From positions 1 to 64,000 of the forward strand of contig CAJTYA010000009.1 in the NCBI GenBank assembly GCA_910583985.1: a stretch of 64,000 nt of DNA. Reading direction: 5' to 3'. The notes under the pieces were generated by a model, which was not told the origin of the DNA, made no database searches, and saw only the letters and a list, made by a program, of their open reading frames with translations. Source of the DNA: an uncultured Alistipes sp. (GTDB lineage: Bacteria; Bacteroidota; Bacteroidia; Bacteroidales; Rikenellaceae). The translations under genes were made by a program, and so were the position numbers. Shown here piece by piece: positions 1 through 8,017 of this stretch. The number at the start of each line of letters is the position of its first letter. Position 1 is the stretch's first letter.

Positions 1-26
1 GTCCGAACCGTCCCGCTTCCGGGCGC

Positions 27-1439
27 TTAGTATCGGTAATAATCGGCTTTGTAAGGTCCTTCGACGCTGACGCCGATATAGTCCGCCTGTTTGGGGGTCA
101 GCGTCGTCAGACGGACGCCCAGATTGTCCAGATGCAGCCGGGCCACCTCTTCGTCGAGGTGCTTGGGCAGACGATACACATTCACGTCCATCTCCTTCGT
201 CCACAGTTCGAGCTGGGCGAGCGTCTGGTTCGTGAACGAGTTGCTCATGACGAACGACGGATGGCCCGTCGCACAGCCGAGGTTCACCAGCCGGCCTTCG
301 GCCAGCACGAAAATCGAATGCCCGTCGGGGAAGGTGTACTTGTCCACCTGCGGCTTGATCTCGGTGCGGACGATGCCCGGATAGGTTTCGAGACGGTCCA
401 TCTGGATTTCGTTGTCGAAGTGGCCGATGTTGCAGACAATGGCCTGATCGCGCATCTTTTCCATGTGTTCGATGCGGATGATGTCGCAGTTGCCCGTCGT
501 CGTCACGTAGATGTTGCCTTCGTCCAGCGCGTCTTCCACCGTCTTGACTTCGAAGCCCTCCATGGCGGCCTGCAAGGCGCAGATCGGGTCGATTTCGGTA
601 ACGATCACCCTCGCGCCGTAGGAACGCATGCTGCGGGCGCAGCCTTTGCCCACGTCCCCGTAGCCGCACACGACGACGACCTTGCCGGCGATCATCACGT
701 CCGTCGCGCGCTTGATGCCGTCGGCCAGCGACTCGCGGCAGCCGTAGAGGTTGTCGAACTTGCTCTTGGTCACCGAGTCGTTCACGTTGATGGCCGGGAA
801 CAACAGCTCGCCCTTGGCCTGCATCTGGTAGAGCCGGTGGACGCCGGTGGTGGTCTCTTCCGAGACGCCCCGCAGCTCGGCCACCGTGCGGTGCCACTTG
901 CCGGGGTCCTCGGCGAGCAACGCCTTCAGCGTGCCGAGAATGACCGACTCCTCGTGGTTCGAGGGAGCGTAGTCGATGGATGCCGCATCGTCTTCGGCCA
1001 CATAGCCCTTGTGGACGAGCAACGTGGCGTCTCCGCCGTCGTCGACGATGAGGTTCGGCCCCTTGCCGCCTTCGAACGTGAGCGCCATGGCCGTGCACCA
1101 CCAGTATTCTTCGAGCGATTCGCCTTTCCATGCGAAGACCGGCACGCCCGCGGCGGCGATGGCGGCGGCGGCATGGTCCTGCGTCGAGAAGATGTTGCAA
1201 CTGCACCAGCGGACCTCGGCTCCCAGCTCGACGAGCGTTTCGATGAGCACGGCCGTCTGGATGGTCATGTGCAACGATCCCATCACGCGGGCGCCCTTGA
1301 GGGGTTTCTGCGCGCTGTATTTCTTGCGGACGGCCATCAGGCCCGGCATTTCCTTTTCGGCGATTTCGATTTCTTTGCGTCCCCATTCCGCCAGCGAAAT
1401 GTCGGCGACCTTGTAGGGGAGATTCGGGTTCAGAAACAT
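27..1439 (-). CDS. ahcY: adenosylhomocysteinase
   Basis: Cytoplasmic enzyme that hydrolyses S-adenosylhomocysteine to adenosine and homocysteine, removing the product inhibitor of methyltransferases and feeding the methionine cycle. The 470-residue chain is full length for the long bacterial form. HMTIQTAVLIETL lies near residue 57, SCNIFSTQDHAA near 80, and the Rossmann NAD-binding loop GYGDVGKG at 259-266; the chain ends in the family-typical DYYRY. The chosen start precedes the conserved core directly. The gene begins 12 bp after the end of the flavokinase gene and reads the same way, so the two are probably cotranscribed (inference from spacing). Identification is close to certain. Confidence 0.98.
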   Translation of the reverse strand: MFLNPNLPYKVADISLAEWGRKEIEIAEKEMPGLMAVRKKYSAQKPLKGARVMGSLHMTIQTAVLIETLVELGAEVRWCSCNIFSTQDHAAAAIAAAGVPVFAWKGESLEEYWWCTAMALTFEGGKGPNLIVDDGGDATLLVHKGYVAEDDAASIDYAPSNHEESVILGTLKALLAEDPGKWHRTVAELRGVSEETTTGVHRLYQMQAKGELLFPAINVNDSVTKSKFDNLYGCRESLADGIKRATDVMIAGKVVVVCGYGDVGKGCARSMRSYGARVIVTEIDPICALQAAMEGFEVKTVEDALDEGNIYVTTTGNCDIIRIEHMEKMRDQAIVCNIGHFDNEIQMDRLETYPGIVRTEIKPQVDKYTFPDGHSIFVLAEGRLVNLGCATGHPSFVMSNSFTNQTLAQLELWTKEMDVNVYRLPKHLDEEVARLHLDNLGVRLTTLTPKQADYIGVSVEGPYKADYYRY

Positions 1440-1451
1440 GGTATGCGTTGT

Positions 1452-1898
1452 TTATTTGGTTTTTGTCGTTTCGTTCGCGTCCGGCACCGGGAAAGCCTCC
1501 TGCGGCATCCGTGCCACGTATTGCCGGTCCTGTTCGATGCGGCGGCGCAACGCATCGAGCGACTCGAACTTCCTCTCCTCCCGGATGCGTTCCAGCAGCC
1601 GCACGACGATCCGCTGCCCGTACAGATCGCCGGAAAATCCGAGCAGGTGGGCTTCGAGCGTCCGGCTCAGACCCTCACCGACCGTGGGCCGGCGCCCCAC
1701 GTTGACCACGGCCCGGTAGGTGCGTCCCATCGCGACGACCTCGGCGGCGAATACGCCGTCGGGAATCTCCGGACGGCCGTCCGCGACGATGTTCGCCGTC
1801 GGGAAACCGATCCGGCGGCCGATCCGGTCGCCCTCAGAGACGATGCCGCAGAGCGATCGCTCTCCGTCGAAAAGCCTGTTTTTTCCGCTGTCGGTCAT
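1452..1898 (-). CDS. stand-alone riboflavin kinase domain protein
   Basis: Predicted flavokinase, converting riboflavin and ATP to FMN. The 148-residue chain carries the signature GRRIGFPTANI at residues 27-37, NVGRRPTV near 67 and the glutamate-containing segment LEAHLLGFSGDLYGQ that supplies the catalytic base in the family. It matches only the C-terminal half of the usual bacterial RibF; the N-terminal FAD synthetase (nucleotidyltransferase) domain is absent, and the region upstream is too short to hold it. The start at 1898 (MTDSGK) gives a compact domain; an in-frame ATG at 1961 would add 21 low-complexity residues. It probably heads an operon with ahcY. Function is assigned by motif; why the adenylyltransferase half is missing is unknown. 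Confidence 0.9.
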   Translation of the reverse strand: MTDSGKNRLFDGERSLCGIVSEGDRIGRRIGFPTANIVADGRPEIPDGVFAAEVVAMGRTYRAVVNVGRRPTVGEGLSRTLEAHLLGFSGDLYGQRIVVRLLERIREERKFESLDALRRRIEQDRQYVARMPQEAFPVPDANETTKTK

Positions 1899-1960
1899 TC
1901 GGTTGCGTTTCGGGGCGACACTGCGTCGCCCGGCGGCCCCGCACCCGGCGGAAAACGCCA

Positions 1961-1991
1961 TTGCGCAGGTCCGGTTAATTGTGTACTTTTG
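1961..1991 (+). promoter_or_regulatory. predicted promoter upstream of merR gene
   Basis: TTG at 1961-1963, a 20-base spacer and TACTTTTG at 1984-1991 fit the Bacteroidetes promoter. It would give a leader of about 150 bases for the MerR gene. A second -7-like box, TAATTTTG, lies at 2135-2142 just before the start codon without a well-placed upstream element. Confidence 0.5.
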
Positions 1992-1996
1992 ATGCG

Positions 1997-2004
1997 CAAA
2001 GGTA
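1997..2004 (-). promoter_or_regulatory. -7 box for flavokinase-ahcY
   Basis: TACCTTTG on the minus strand matches the Bacteroidetes TAnnTTTG element about 100 bases before the flavokinase start. A TTTG lies upstream at 2031-2028, with a rather long 23-base spacer. It sits beside the plus-strand box at 1984-1991. Confidence 0.5.
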
Positions 2005-2149
2005 GTGAAGAATAATCGAAATCCGAACAAATCTTTCGTTCCGGCCGGACGATGACGGAGGGAGGAGCCCTTTCCCGAACGCACCGCATCGCCGTTCCGG
2101 TACGTTTTTCGCACCTTGGCGGAAACAGGGACCGTAATTTTGCCGACGT

Positions 2150-2923
2150 ATGGAGCGCAAGAGCCGCAAGATATATTACACGATGGGGGAAGTGTCGGAA
2201 ATGTTCGACGTCAATCCTTCGCTCATCCGCTTCTGGGAACAGAAGTTCGACATTCTCAAACCGGACAAGAACAAGAAAGGCAACCGCCTGTTCTCTCCGC
2301 GCGACGTGGAGAACCTCAAGCTCATCTACCATCTGGTCAAGGAGAACGGCATGACGCTGGCCGGAGCGGCCAAACGGCTGCGCGAAAACAGGGAAGGCAT
2401 CGAGCGCAACCTCGAAATCATCGAGAAGCTCCAGCGGATGCGGGCGATGCTCGTGGAAGTGCGCGAAGCGCTCAAAGCCGGCGACGGACGCGAGGTGTTC
2501 GTCGATACGGACCCGACCGACGAGACGGAGACCGACAACCCCGGAGAATTTTTTCGTCCGGAAGCGGATGCTGCGGCCGGCACGGCCGGCGAGGCTCCCG
2601 ACGGGGAACCCGCCTCCCGATCCACCCTTCGGATGACGGAAGAAGCCTCCGACGACGAACACGGCGAGCCTTCCGTCGAAGGAGATTTCCGCCCCGCGGA
2701 GCAGAACATGCCCCGGCAGGCCGGAAACGCTCGTCCGGTGGCTACCGACGAAGGGCTCGAAGCGGGCCCGCCCGTGCCGCCGTTCATCCAGCGCGAAATT
2801 CCGGTGCCGCCGCAGCCGGTTCCCTCAACCCCGGCCGCGCCGCCCGTCGCGCCGCCCGAACCGCCGCAACCCGAACCGAAAGAAGTGTCGCGCCCCTCGA
2901 TCGTGGAACAAACGCTGTTTTAA
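2150..2923 (+). CDS. MerR family transcriptional regulator
   Basis: DNA-binding regulator of 257 residues. Residues 9-80 form a MerR-type winged helix-turn-helix (YYTMGEVSEMFDVNPSLIRFWE, then the wing and KENGMTLAGAAKRL). The remainder has no recognisable effector domain: a short helical linker to about residue 110, an acidic stretch, then a proline-rich tail from about 205 (PPVPP, PPQPVPSTP, PPEPPQPEP). No metal-binding cysteine pair of the classical MerR sensors is present. MerR proteins of this form are common in Bacteroidetes and remain poorly characterised. It is followed after 19 bp by the Nif3-like gene, with which it is likely cotranscribed. The target is unknown. The start at 2150 was preferred because the preceding residues of the HTH (IYYT) are family-like. 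Confidence 0.88.
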   Translation: MERKSRKIYYTMGEVSEMFDVNPSLIRFWEQKFDILKPDKNKKGNRLFSPRDVENLKLIYHLVKENGMTLAGAAKRLRENREGIERNLEIIEKLQRMRAMLVEVREALKAGDGREVFVDTDPTDETETDNPGEFFRPEADAAAGTAGEAPDGEPASRSTLRMTEEASDDEHGEPSVEGDFRPAEQNMPRQAGNARPVATDEGLEAGPPVPPFIQREIPVPPQPVPSTPAAPPVAPPEPPQPEPKEVSRPSIVEQTLF

Positions 2924-2942
2924 CCCCATAAACCGGAAAACC

Positions 2943-3734
2943 ATGAAAGTAAAAGATATAGCTGCCCTGATCGAGGCCTTCGCCCCGCTCTCGTTGCAGG
3001 AGGAGTACGACAACAGCGGACTGAACGTCGGATCGCCCGAACAGGAGGTGACGGGCATCTTGCTGTGCGTGGACGTGACCGACGAGACGGTGGACGAAGC
3101 GCTGGCCGTGGGGGCCGACCTCATCGTGTCGCATCACCCGCTGCTGTTCCATCCGCTGAAGCGGATCGTCGGAGCCGATGCCCCGCAACGCATCGCCGCC
3201 CGCTGCATCGTTTCGGGCATTTCGCTCTATGCGGCCCACACCAACCTCGACAGCGCCCCCGGCGGACTGAGCTTCGTGCTCGGCAAAAAACTGGGACTGC
3301 GCGACATGCGGACGCTCGCCCCGCGCTCTGCGGACGGAGGAGCGTCCGGCTACGGCGTCGTGGGCTCGCTCGCGGACGGGCCGATGCCGACGCTCGACTT
3401 TCTGGAACGGGTGCGCCGGCAGCTCCGCTGCGGAGCGATCCGTTACAGCGCCCCCTGCCGCCGGACGGTGCACCGGGTGGCCCTTTCGACCGGTTCGGGC
3501 GCGTCGTTCATCGACGATGCGATCGCCTCCGGGGCCGACCTGTACATGGCGGCCGATTTCAAGTACAACGACTTTTACCGTCCCGACGGCCGGATCGTCA
3601 TCGCCGACGTGGGGCATTTCGAAAGCGAATATTGCGCAATGGCGCTTTTATATGATATAATTACGAAAAAATTCGCTAATTTTGCCGTTCACAGGAGCGA
3701 ACGCTCTGTGAATCCGGTCAATTATTCAGTTTAA
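2943..3734 (+). CDS. Nif3-like dinuclear metal centre protein
   Basis: Member of the Nif3/YbgI family, which assembles as hexamers with a two-metal site; some members act as GTP cyclohydrolase-like enzymes, but a general function is not settled. The 263-residue chain has the metal-ligand motif HHP at 64-66 (within IVSHHPLLFHPLK), AHTNLDSAPGG near 99 and the second metal motif GHFESE near 224. It is the compact form, without the inserted PII-like domain found in the long members. It starts 19 bp after the MerR gene and is followed 15 bp later by the zinc-ribbon gene; Nif3 next to a CT398-type zinc-ribbon protein is a familiar Bacteroidetes pairing (from general knowledge). Confidence 0.93.
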   Translation: MKVKDIAALIEAFAPLSLQEEYDNSGLNVGSPEQEVTGILLCVDVTDETVDEALAVGADLIVSHHPLLFHPLKRIVGADAPQRIAARCIVSGISLYAAHTNLDSAPGGLSFVLGKKLGLRDMRTLAPRSADGGASGYGVVGSLADGPMPTLDFLERVRRQLRCGAIRYSAPCRRTVHRVALSTGSGASFIDDAIASGADLYMAADFKYNDFYRPDGRIVIADVGHFESEYCAMALLYDIITKKFANFAVHRSERSVNPVNYSV

Positions 3735-3749
3735 GAAACTTCATACCCT

Positions 3750-4526
3750 ATGGCGACATCAAGCAGAAAGAGCGGCGAAGCGAACGATTTTTCCACCGAG
3801 GAAAAGATCGTCGCGTTGTACGAACTTCAGAAAATCGACTCCAAAATAGACGAGATCGACAAGATCAAGGGCGAGCTTCCGCTGGAGGTTCAGGACCTCG
3901 AAGACGAAATAGCCGGTCTCGAAACCCGCATGGCCAACATCTCTGCCGAAGTGGACGGCCTCATGGCCTCGACCAAACAGCGCAAGGAAGAGATCGAACA
4001 AGCCAAAGCGCTGATCGCCAAATACGAACAACAGCAGGACAACGTCCGCAACAACCGGGAATACGACTCGCTCTCGAAAGAGATCGAGTACCAGAAGCTC
4101 GAAATCGAACTGTGCGAAAAACGCATCAAGGAATACGGCGCCGACGTGAAGGTCAAGAAAAAAATGATCGAAGACGCCCAGAGCATCGTGGCGGACCGCA
4201 AGATCGACCTCGCGGCCAAACGGCAGGAGCTCGAAGGCATCGACCAAGAGACCGCCGGCGCGATGGAAGCGCTGACGGCACAGTCGAAGGCCGCCGAAGC
4301 CCGCATCGACGCCCGGCTGCTGGCCGCCTACAAGCGCATCCGCGCCAACGTGCGCAACGGGCTGGCCGTCGTGACGGTCAAGCGCGACGCCTGCGGCGGT
4401 TGCTACAACCGCATCCCGCCCCAGCGGCAGCTCGACATCCGGATGGGTAAGAAGATCATCGTCTGTGAATACTGCGGACGCATTCTCGTCTCGAACCTGC
4501 TCGACGAAGAACCCGCCGCCGAATAG
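3750..4526 (+). CDS. C4-type zinc ribbon coiled-coil protein
   Basis: 258-residue protein of the CT398/DUF164-like family. Residues about 20-195 are a charged heptad-rich coiled coil (many E, K and Q with spaced L and I), and the C-terminus holds a four-cysteine zinc ribbon: CGGC at 215-218 and CEYC at 239-242, with a basic linker (RIPPQRQLDIRMGKK) between. The fold suggests binding to nucleic acid or to the ribosome or polymerase; the biochemical role is not established in Bacteroidetes. It is the last gene of the MerR-Nif3-ribbon run, which ends at a strong terminator 36 bp later. No signal peptide or membrane segment. Confidence 0.93.
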   Translation: MATSSRKSGEANDFSTEEKIVALYELQKIDSKIDEIDKIKGELPLEVQDLEDEIAGLETRMANISAEVDGLMASTKQRKEEIEQAKALIAKYEQQQDNVRNNREYDSLSKEIEYQKLEIELCEKRIKEYGADVKVKKKMIEDAQSIVADRKIDLAAKRQELEGIDQETAGAMEALTAQSKAAEARIDARLLAAYKRIRANVRNGLAVVTVKRDACGGCYNRIPPQRQLDIRMGKKIIVCEYCGRILVSNLLDEEPAAE

Positions 4527-4561
4527 GCAAGGGGACCTGACATATTGTCGGTGCGGATACG

Positions 4562-4618
4562 AAATTCTGTAAAACGGCCTTTTCGAGGATAACGAGGCTG
4601 TTTTACAGAATTTTTTCG
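4562..4618. terminator. strong hairpin terminator
   Basis: An 18-base arm (4562-4579) pairs with 4596-4613 with one mismatch, followed by a run of T on the plus strand and preceded by A residues on the other, so it can end transcription from the zinc-ribbon gene. Confidence 0.9.
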
Positions 4619-4763
4619 TTCGCAGCGGACGGTTTTCGGAGCCCGATCGGACATCGGCATGTTTTTTGACCTGTAACCTTTCGACTCCGCGCCGGCTTTG
4701 AAAATTTGCGGAATCGAAAAATATACGTATATTGCGAAACCGAATGTCGAACCAATAAAAAAA

Positions 4764-4795
4764 TTGCCTATCGAGAATATTCTACTCTAAATTTG
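4764..4795 (+). promoter_or_regulatory. promoter of sigma factor gene
   Basis: TTG at 4764-4766, 21-base spacer, TAAATTTG at 4788-4795: a good match to the Bacteroidetes primary-sigma promoter, 15 bases before the start codon. The 284-bp gap from 4527 is AT-rich in its second half and holds otherwise only the terminator. Confidence 0.7.
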
Positions 4796-4810
4796 ATAAT
4801 CGAGTAGTAT

Positions 4811-5395
4811 ATGAATCTGAAGAAGTTAAGTGATAACGAATTGCTTAATGCTTATCTGTCGGGCAATGAAAATGCTGTAACCGTGCTTGTGAACCGTCAC
4901 CGGCGTCGGGTTTTCGATTACATCCACATGATGGTCAAAGACCGCGACGTGGCCGACGACATCTTTCAGGAGACGCTCATCCGTGTGCTGCGTTTCGTGA
5001 AGGAGGGCCGCTATACCGAAAACGGAAAGTTTCTGTCGTGGGTACTGCGGATCGCTCACAATCAGGTCATAGATCATTTTCGCCAGAAAAAGCAGCAGAA
5101 CAACATTTCGGAAGGCGAGGCCGGGTACGACCTGCTCAACAACAAAAAGTTCTCCGACGCCACGGTGGAGGACAAAATGGTATCGGCGCAAATCGAGGCG
5201 GATGTCCGCCGGCTGGTGGATCATTTACCACCCGAACAGAAGGAAGTAGTGATGATGCGCTATTACATGGGGTTGAGTTTCAAAGAGATCGCCGAACAAA
5301 CCGAGGTGAGCATCAATACGGCGTTGGGCCGGATGCGCTATGCGCTGATCAACCTGAGAAAATTGATCGCCGAAAAACAGTTGGTACTGAACTGA
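4811..5395 (+). CDS. RNA polymerase sigma factor, ECF-like sigma-70 family
   Basis: 194-residue sigma factor with only regions 2 and 4. Region 2 spans about residues 15-90 (LVNRHRRRVFDYIHMMV, DVADDIFQETLIRVLRF, then FLSWVLRIAHNQVIDHFR) and region 4 about 130-185 (LPPEQKEVVMMRYYMGLSFKEIAEQTEVSINTALGRMRYAL). A variable linker of about 35 residues separates them. No transmembrane anti-sigma (FecR-type) gene follows, unlike polysaccharide or iron ECF loci, so a general rather than substrate-responsive role is plausible (inference). Its own promoter fits the primary-sigma consensus. Downstream is a 47-residue ORF. Regulon unknown. Confidence 0.95.
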   Translation: MNLKKLSDNELLNAYLSGNENAVTVLVNRHRRRVFDYIHMMVKDRDVADDIFQETLIRVLRFVKEGRYTENGKFLSWVLRIAHNQVIDHFRQKKQQNNISEGEAGYDLLNNKKFSDATVEDKMVSAQIEADVRRLVDHLPPEQKEVVMMRYYMGLSFKEIAEQTEVSINTALGRMRYALINLRKLIAEKQLVLN

Positions 5396-5458
5396 TCGGG
5401 CAATATTTTCGGAAAAGCCTCCGTTATTGGGGTAAACGAACCGATCAAACGTTTGCCT

Positions 5459-5602
5459 ATGGAGGATAATTACGAAGAATGTCCGTTCGGCGCGGAAAGA
5501 CTGGAAGACGAAGAGCTTTTTTCCAGCGAGGTCGTCGGTGAAGACGTCGACTTGATGTTGGTGGACTGCCTGCTCAGAGAAGCTTTCGGCAAGCAGCGTT
5601 GA
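5459..5602 (+). CDS. small acidic ORF (47 aa) after the sigma gene
   Basis: Reading ATG at 5459 to TGA at 5600-5602 gives a 47-residue acidic peptide beginning MEDNYEECPFG and ending LLREAFGKQR, with no membrane segment. It lies 63 bp after the sigma-factor stop, in the same direction and before the terminator hairpins, so it shares that transcript. The composition (acidic N-terminal half, amphipathic C-terminal helix VDLMLVDCLLREAF) looks like a real small protein rather than chance GC-rich sequence. It occupies the position where anti-sigma or sigma-modulating partners are often found, but there is no homology seen to support that role. Function unknown. Confidence 0.6.
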   Translation: MEDNYEECPFGAERLEDEELFSSEVVGEDVDLMLVDCLLREAFGKQR

Positions 5603-5614
5603 ACGAATCGAACC

Positions 5615-5682
5615 GAAGGTGTTCCCACAAGGGGACACCTTCTGCCTTGTACAGGCCCCGCCCCGCAGCGGGGCTTTCGTTT
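5615..5682 (+). terminator. double hairpin terminator after sigma operon
   Basis: First hairpin: arm 5616-5626 pairs with 5631-5641 around ACAA. Second: GCCCC at 5660-5664 pairs with GGGGC at 5670-5674, followed by TTTCGTTT. Ends the sigma/small-ORF transcript. Confidence 0.75.
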
Positions 5683-5720
5683 GCCCGGCGAAGAGGCAAA
5701 AACGGGTGCGGCACTCCCGT

Positions 5721-6190
5721 AGAAGATCGTATGCGGCGGAGCTGAATACCGGCAATCGAACCGGCCCGCCTGCCCATCGGCCTCGCAGACACCACCGGAA
5801 TTCCGGTCGCCCACACAGCGCCCGCGACCGCAAACGAAACGAGCCGAAACGAGTCGTGCGCGTCGACGATGCGACTGACAGCCCCGGAACATACGGGCGC
5901 GTCACGGCCGCAGAAGATCGCATTCGGCGATGGAGAAGGCGACGGGGATCGAACCGGCCCGCCTGCCCACCGGCCCCACAGACATGGCCGGGATTCCGGT
6001 TGCTCGCGCCACACCCGCGGACACAGACAAAACGAGCCGGACCGGGTCGAAATGGGCCATGCGCGCCGACGATGCGACCGACACGCCCCGGAACATACGA
6101 GTGCGGCGACGAAAAGCACCGGCAATCGAACCGCTGGCGCTCCCGTGTCCGAAAAAACCGCCGGCACGACGCCCCGGAACGTTCCCGCAG
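5721..6190. repeat. imperfect direct repeats, about 191 bp, three copies
   Basis: Copy A runs from 5721, copy B from 5912 (both open with AGAAGATCG) and a shortened copy C covers about 6113-6190. Shared blocks in order include GGCAATCGAACCGG or GGGGATCGAACCGG, CCCGCCTGCCCA, a GGATTCCGGT block, AACGAGCC, GACGATGCGAC and GCCCCGGAACATACG. Copies A and B are clearly homologous but diverged; copy C keeps the beginning and end only. On the minus strand each start reads GGTTCGATT, as in a tRNA T arm, but no D or anticodon arm can be folded. No protein-like frame is conserved across the copies. Confidence 0.8.
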
Positions 6191-7020
6191 GAAACAGGCG
6201 CCGACTCCGGTCTTTACGTCCCGCCTTTCGAGGCAACATGCCGCGCAAGACACCCCTTTTCGGAAGAGCGCCGGAACAGAAAGCGGTTTCTGGCCTCTTT
6301 TTTGCACCGCTCCATACAGCCTTCCCATCCGTCCGAGCGACCGCGAAACGCGGCGCTTATCGCCCGTCGGACCGGATCGAGGAATGCCGATAAAATACAG
6401 GCCATTCCGGAGCATACGGCGGCCCGGTTCCGAAAATCGGATGTTTCTTCCGCTCACCCATTATTCGGATTCCGGACGCATCTCCGGGGTGGTCTTTTCG
6501 CATTCGCTCCGGACCGAAGATCGGAAACGCAGCGTTCGCCGTTCCATCCGAACGGTCCCCCACCGGGAAAATCCGAGCAGAGGCGGACCCGACGGCATCC
6601 GTCTCCTCGACACCGGTAGAAGGCATTCGATCCGCCCCCGGCAACAGGGACACGGGAAGTCGGAACGAGCGCATGTTTTCTCCGAACACGGCTGCAAGCG
6701 CTGAACCCCGCGCCCGATTCCGGGACCCTCTCCTTTCGTCATGCTCGCAGCGTGTTCCGCAATCCGCTTTCCCCTTCCCTTCCGTCATCCCGCAGTTCCG
6801 CCGTCGTTTTCCGCCATCGCGCATCGCACATGCGGCCCTTTCATCTTGCCGGACGACTCCGCCGAGAGAGGACATCTTTCCCGACACCTCCGTTTTCCGA
6901 CGGATAGGTACGGGAGAGCATCGCCGCCGAAGCGATCCGAAAAGGAGGGAATCGCACGGGAAACCGTCGCGCCGCACGGGTCCCGCACACTCCGGGACGG
7001 ATGTTTTCCGGGGCGGAGAG
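6191..7020. other. gene-free GC-rich gap
   Basis: The rest of the 1.5-kb gap between the 47-residue ORF and etfB. Open frames of up to 240 codons exist on both strands but none shows family motifs, sensible hydrophobic patterning or a promoter. No terminator or further repeat was recognised. Confidence 0.5.
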
Positions 7021-7022
7021 GC

Positions 7023-7051
7023 TTGATTTTCCGGAAAAAATCTTAATTTTG
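7023..7051 (+). promoter_or_regulatory. promoter of etfBA operon
   Basis: TTG at 7023-7025, 18-base spacer and TAATTTTG at 7044-7051; leader of about 50 AT-rich bases to the etfB start at 7108. Confidence 0.6.
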
Positions 7052-7107
7052 CATAATTATGACTTCGTGTCGTCAAGCCGATTCGTATGTATAACTAAAT
7101 AAACTCA

Positions 7108-7989
7108 ATGATGAAGAAAACGTTGAAAATCGTCGTGCTGGCCAAGCAGGTTCCCGACACCCGGAACGTGGGCAAAGACGCGATGAAAGCCGACGGTACG
7201 GTGAACCGGGCCGCACTGCCCGCCATTTTCAATCCCGAAGACCTCAACGCGCTCGAACAGGCGCTCGTACTGAAGGACATGTTCCCCGGCAGCCGGGTCG
7301 AAATCCTCACGATGGGACCGGGCCGCGCCGCCGAAATCATCCGGGAAGGCATGTTCCGGGGAGCCGACGGAGGCGTTTTGCTGAGCGACCGCAAGTTCGC
7401 CGGTTCCGACACGCTGGCCACGTCCTACGCCTTGTCGCGAGCCGCAGCGAAAATGAACCCCGACATCATCGTAGCGGGCCGTCAGGCCATCGACGGCGAC
7501 ACGGCTCAGGTGGGTCCTCAGGTCGCCCAGAAGATGAATCTCCCGCAGGTGACTTACGCCGAAGAGATCGTGGGCGTCGAAGGCGACGAGCTCATCGTCC
7601 GCCGCCGGCTCGAACACGGGGTCGAAACCGTCGCCTGCCGTCTGCCGATGGTGATGACGGTCAACGCATCGGCTCCCGAATGCCGGCCGCGGCACGCCAA
7701 GCTCGTCATGAAATACAAGCATGCGGCCACGCCGAGCGAATGCCAGCTCGACGAGGTGAACTGCTACGCCGGCCTGCGCAGCGAACGTCCCTACCTCAAC
7801 ATCACGGAATGGAACGTGAGCGACGTGGACGCCGACGACAGCCAGCTCGGTCTGAGCGGCTCGCCCACGAAGGTCAAGAAGATCGAAAACGTCGTTTTCG
7901 CCGCCAAGGAAGCCAAACGGCTGACGGCTTCGGATCAGGAAATCGACACGCTGATGAAAGAGCTCATCGCCAGCCACACCTTAGGATAA
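7108..7989 (+). CDS. etfB: electron transfer flavoprotein, beta subunit (FixA-like)
   Basis: 293-residue small subunit of the heterodimeric electron transfer flavoprotein. It opens with KIVVLAKQVPDT, the usual ETF-beta start, and contains the nucleotide-binding fold with MGPGRAAEIIREGMFRGADG near residues 71-90, and AGRQAIDGDTAQVGPQVA near 127-145, the family signature. In the family it binds AMP or FAD and passes electrons between acyl-CoA dehydrogenases and further carriers; in anaerobes some pairs bifurcate electrons, which the sequence alone does not show. etfA follows after 28 bp and an acyl-CoA dehydrogenase after that, so the substrate partner is nearby. Two consecutive ATG codons open the frame; the first is used here. 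Confidence 0.96.
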   Translation: MMKKTLKIVVLAKQVPDTRNVGKDAMKADGTVNRAALPAIFNPEDLNALEQALVLKDMFPGSRVEILTMGPGRAAEIIREGMFRGADGGVLLSDRKFAGSDTLATSYALSRAAAKMNPDIIVAGRQAIDGDTAQVGPQVAQKMNLPQVTYAEEIVGVEGDELIVRRRLEHGVETVACRLPMVMTVNASAPECRPRHAKLVMKYKHAATPSECQLDEVNCYAGLRSERPYLNITEWNVSDVDADDSQLGLSGSPTKVKKIENVVFAAKEAKRLTASDQEIDTLMKELIASHTLG

Positions 7990-8017
7990 TCGCAAACGCT
8001 AAAATAACGGAAATTCG

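Noticed and set aside
5727..6110. Possible tRNA genes on the minus strand in the repeats
   Set aside because: Only the T-arm-like core is present; no acceptor, D or anticodon stem can be formed at the right distances.
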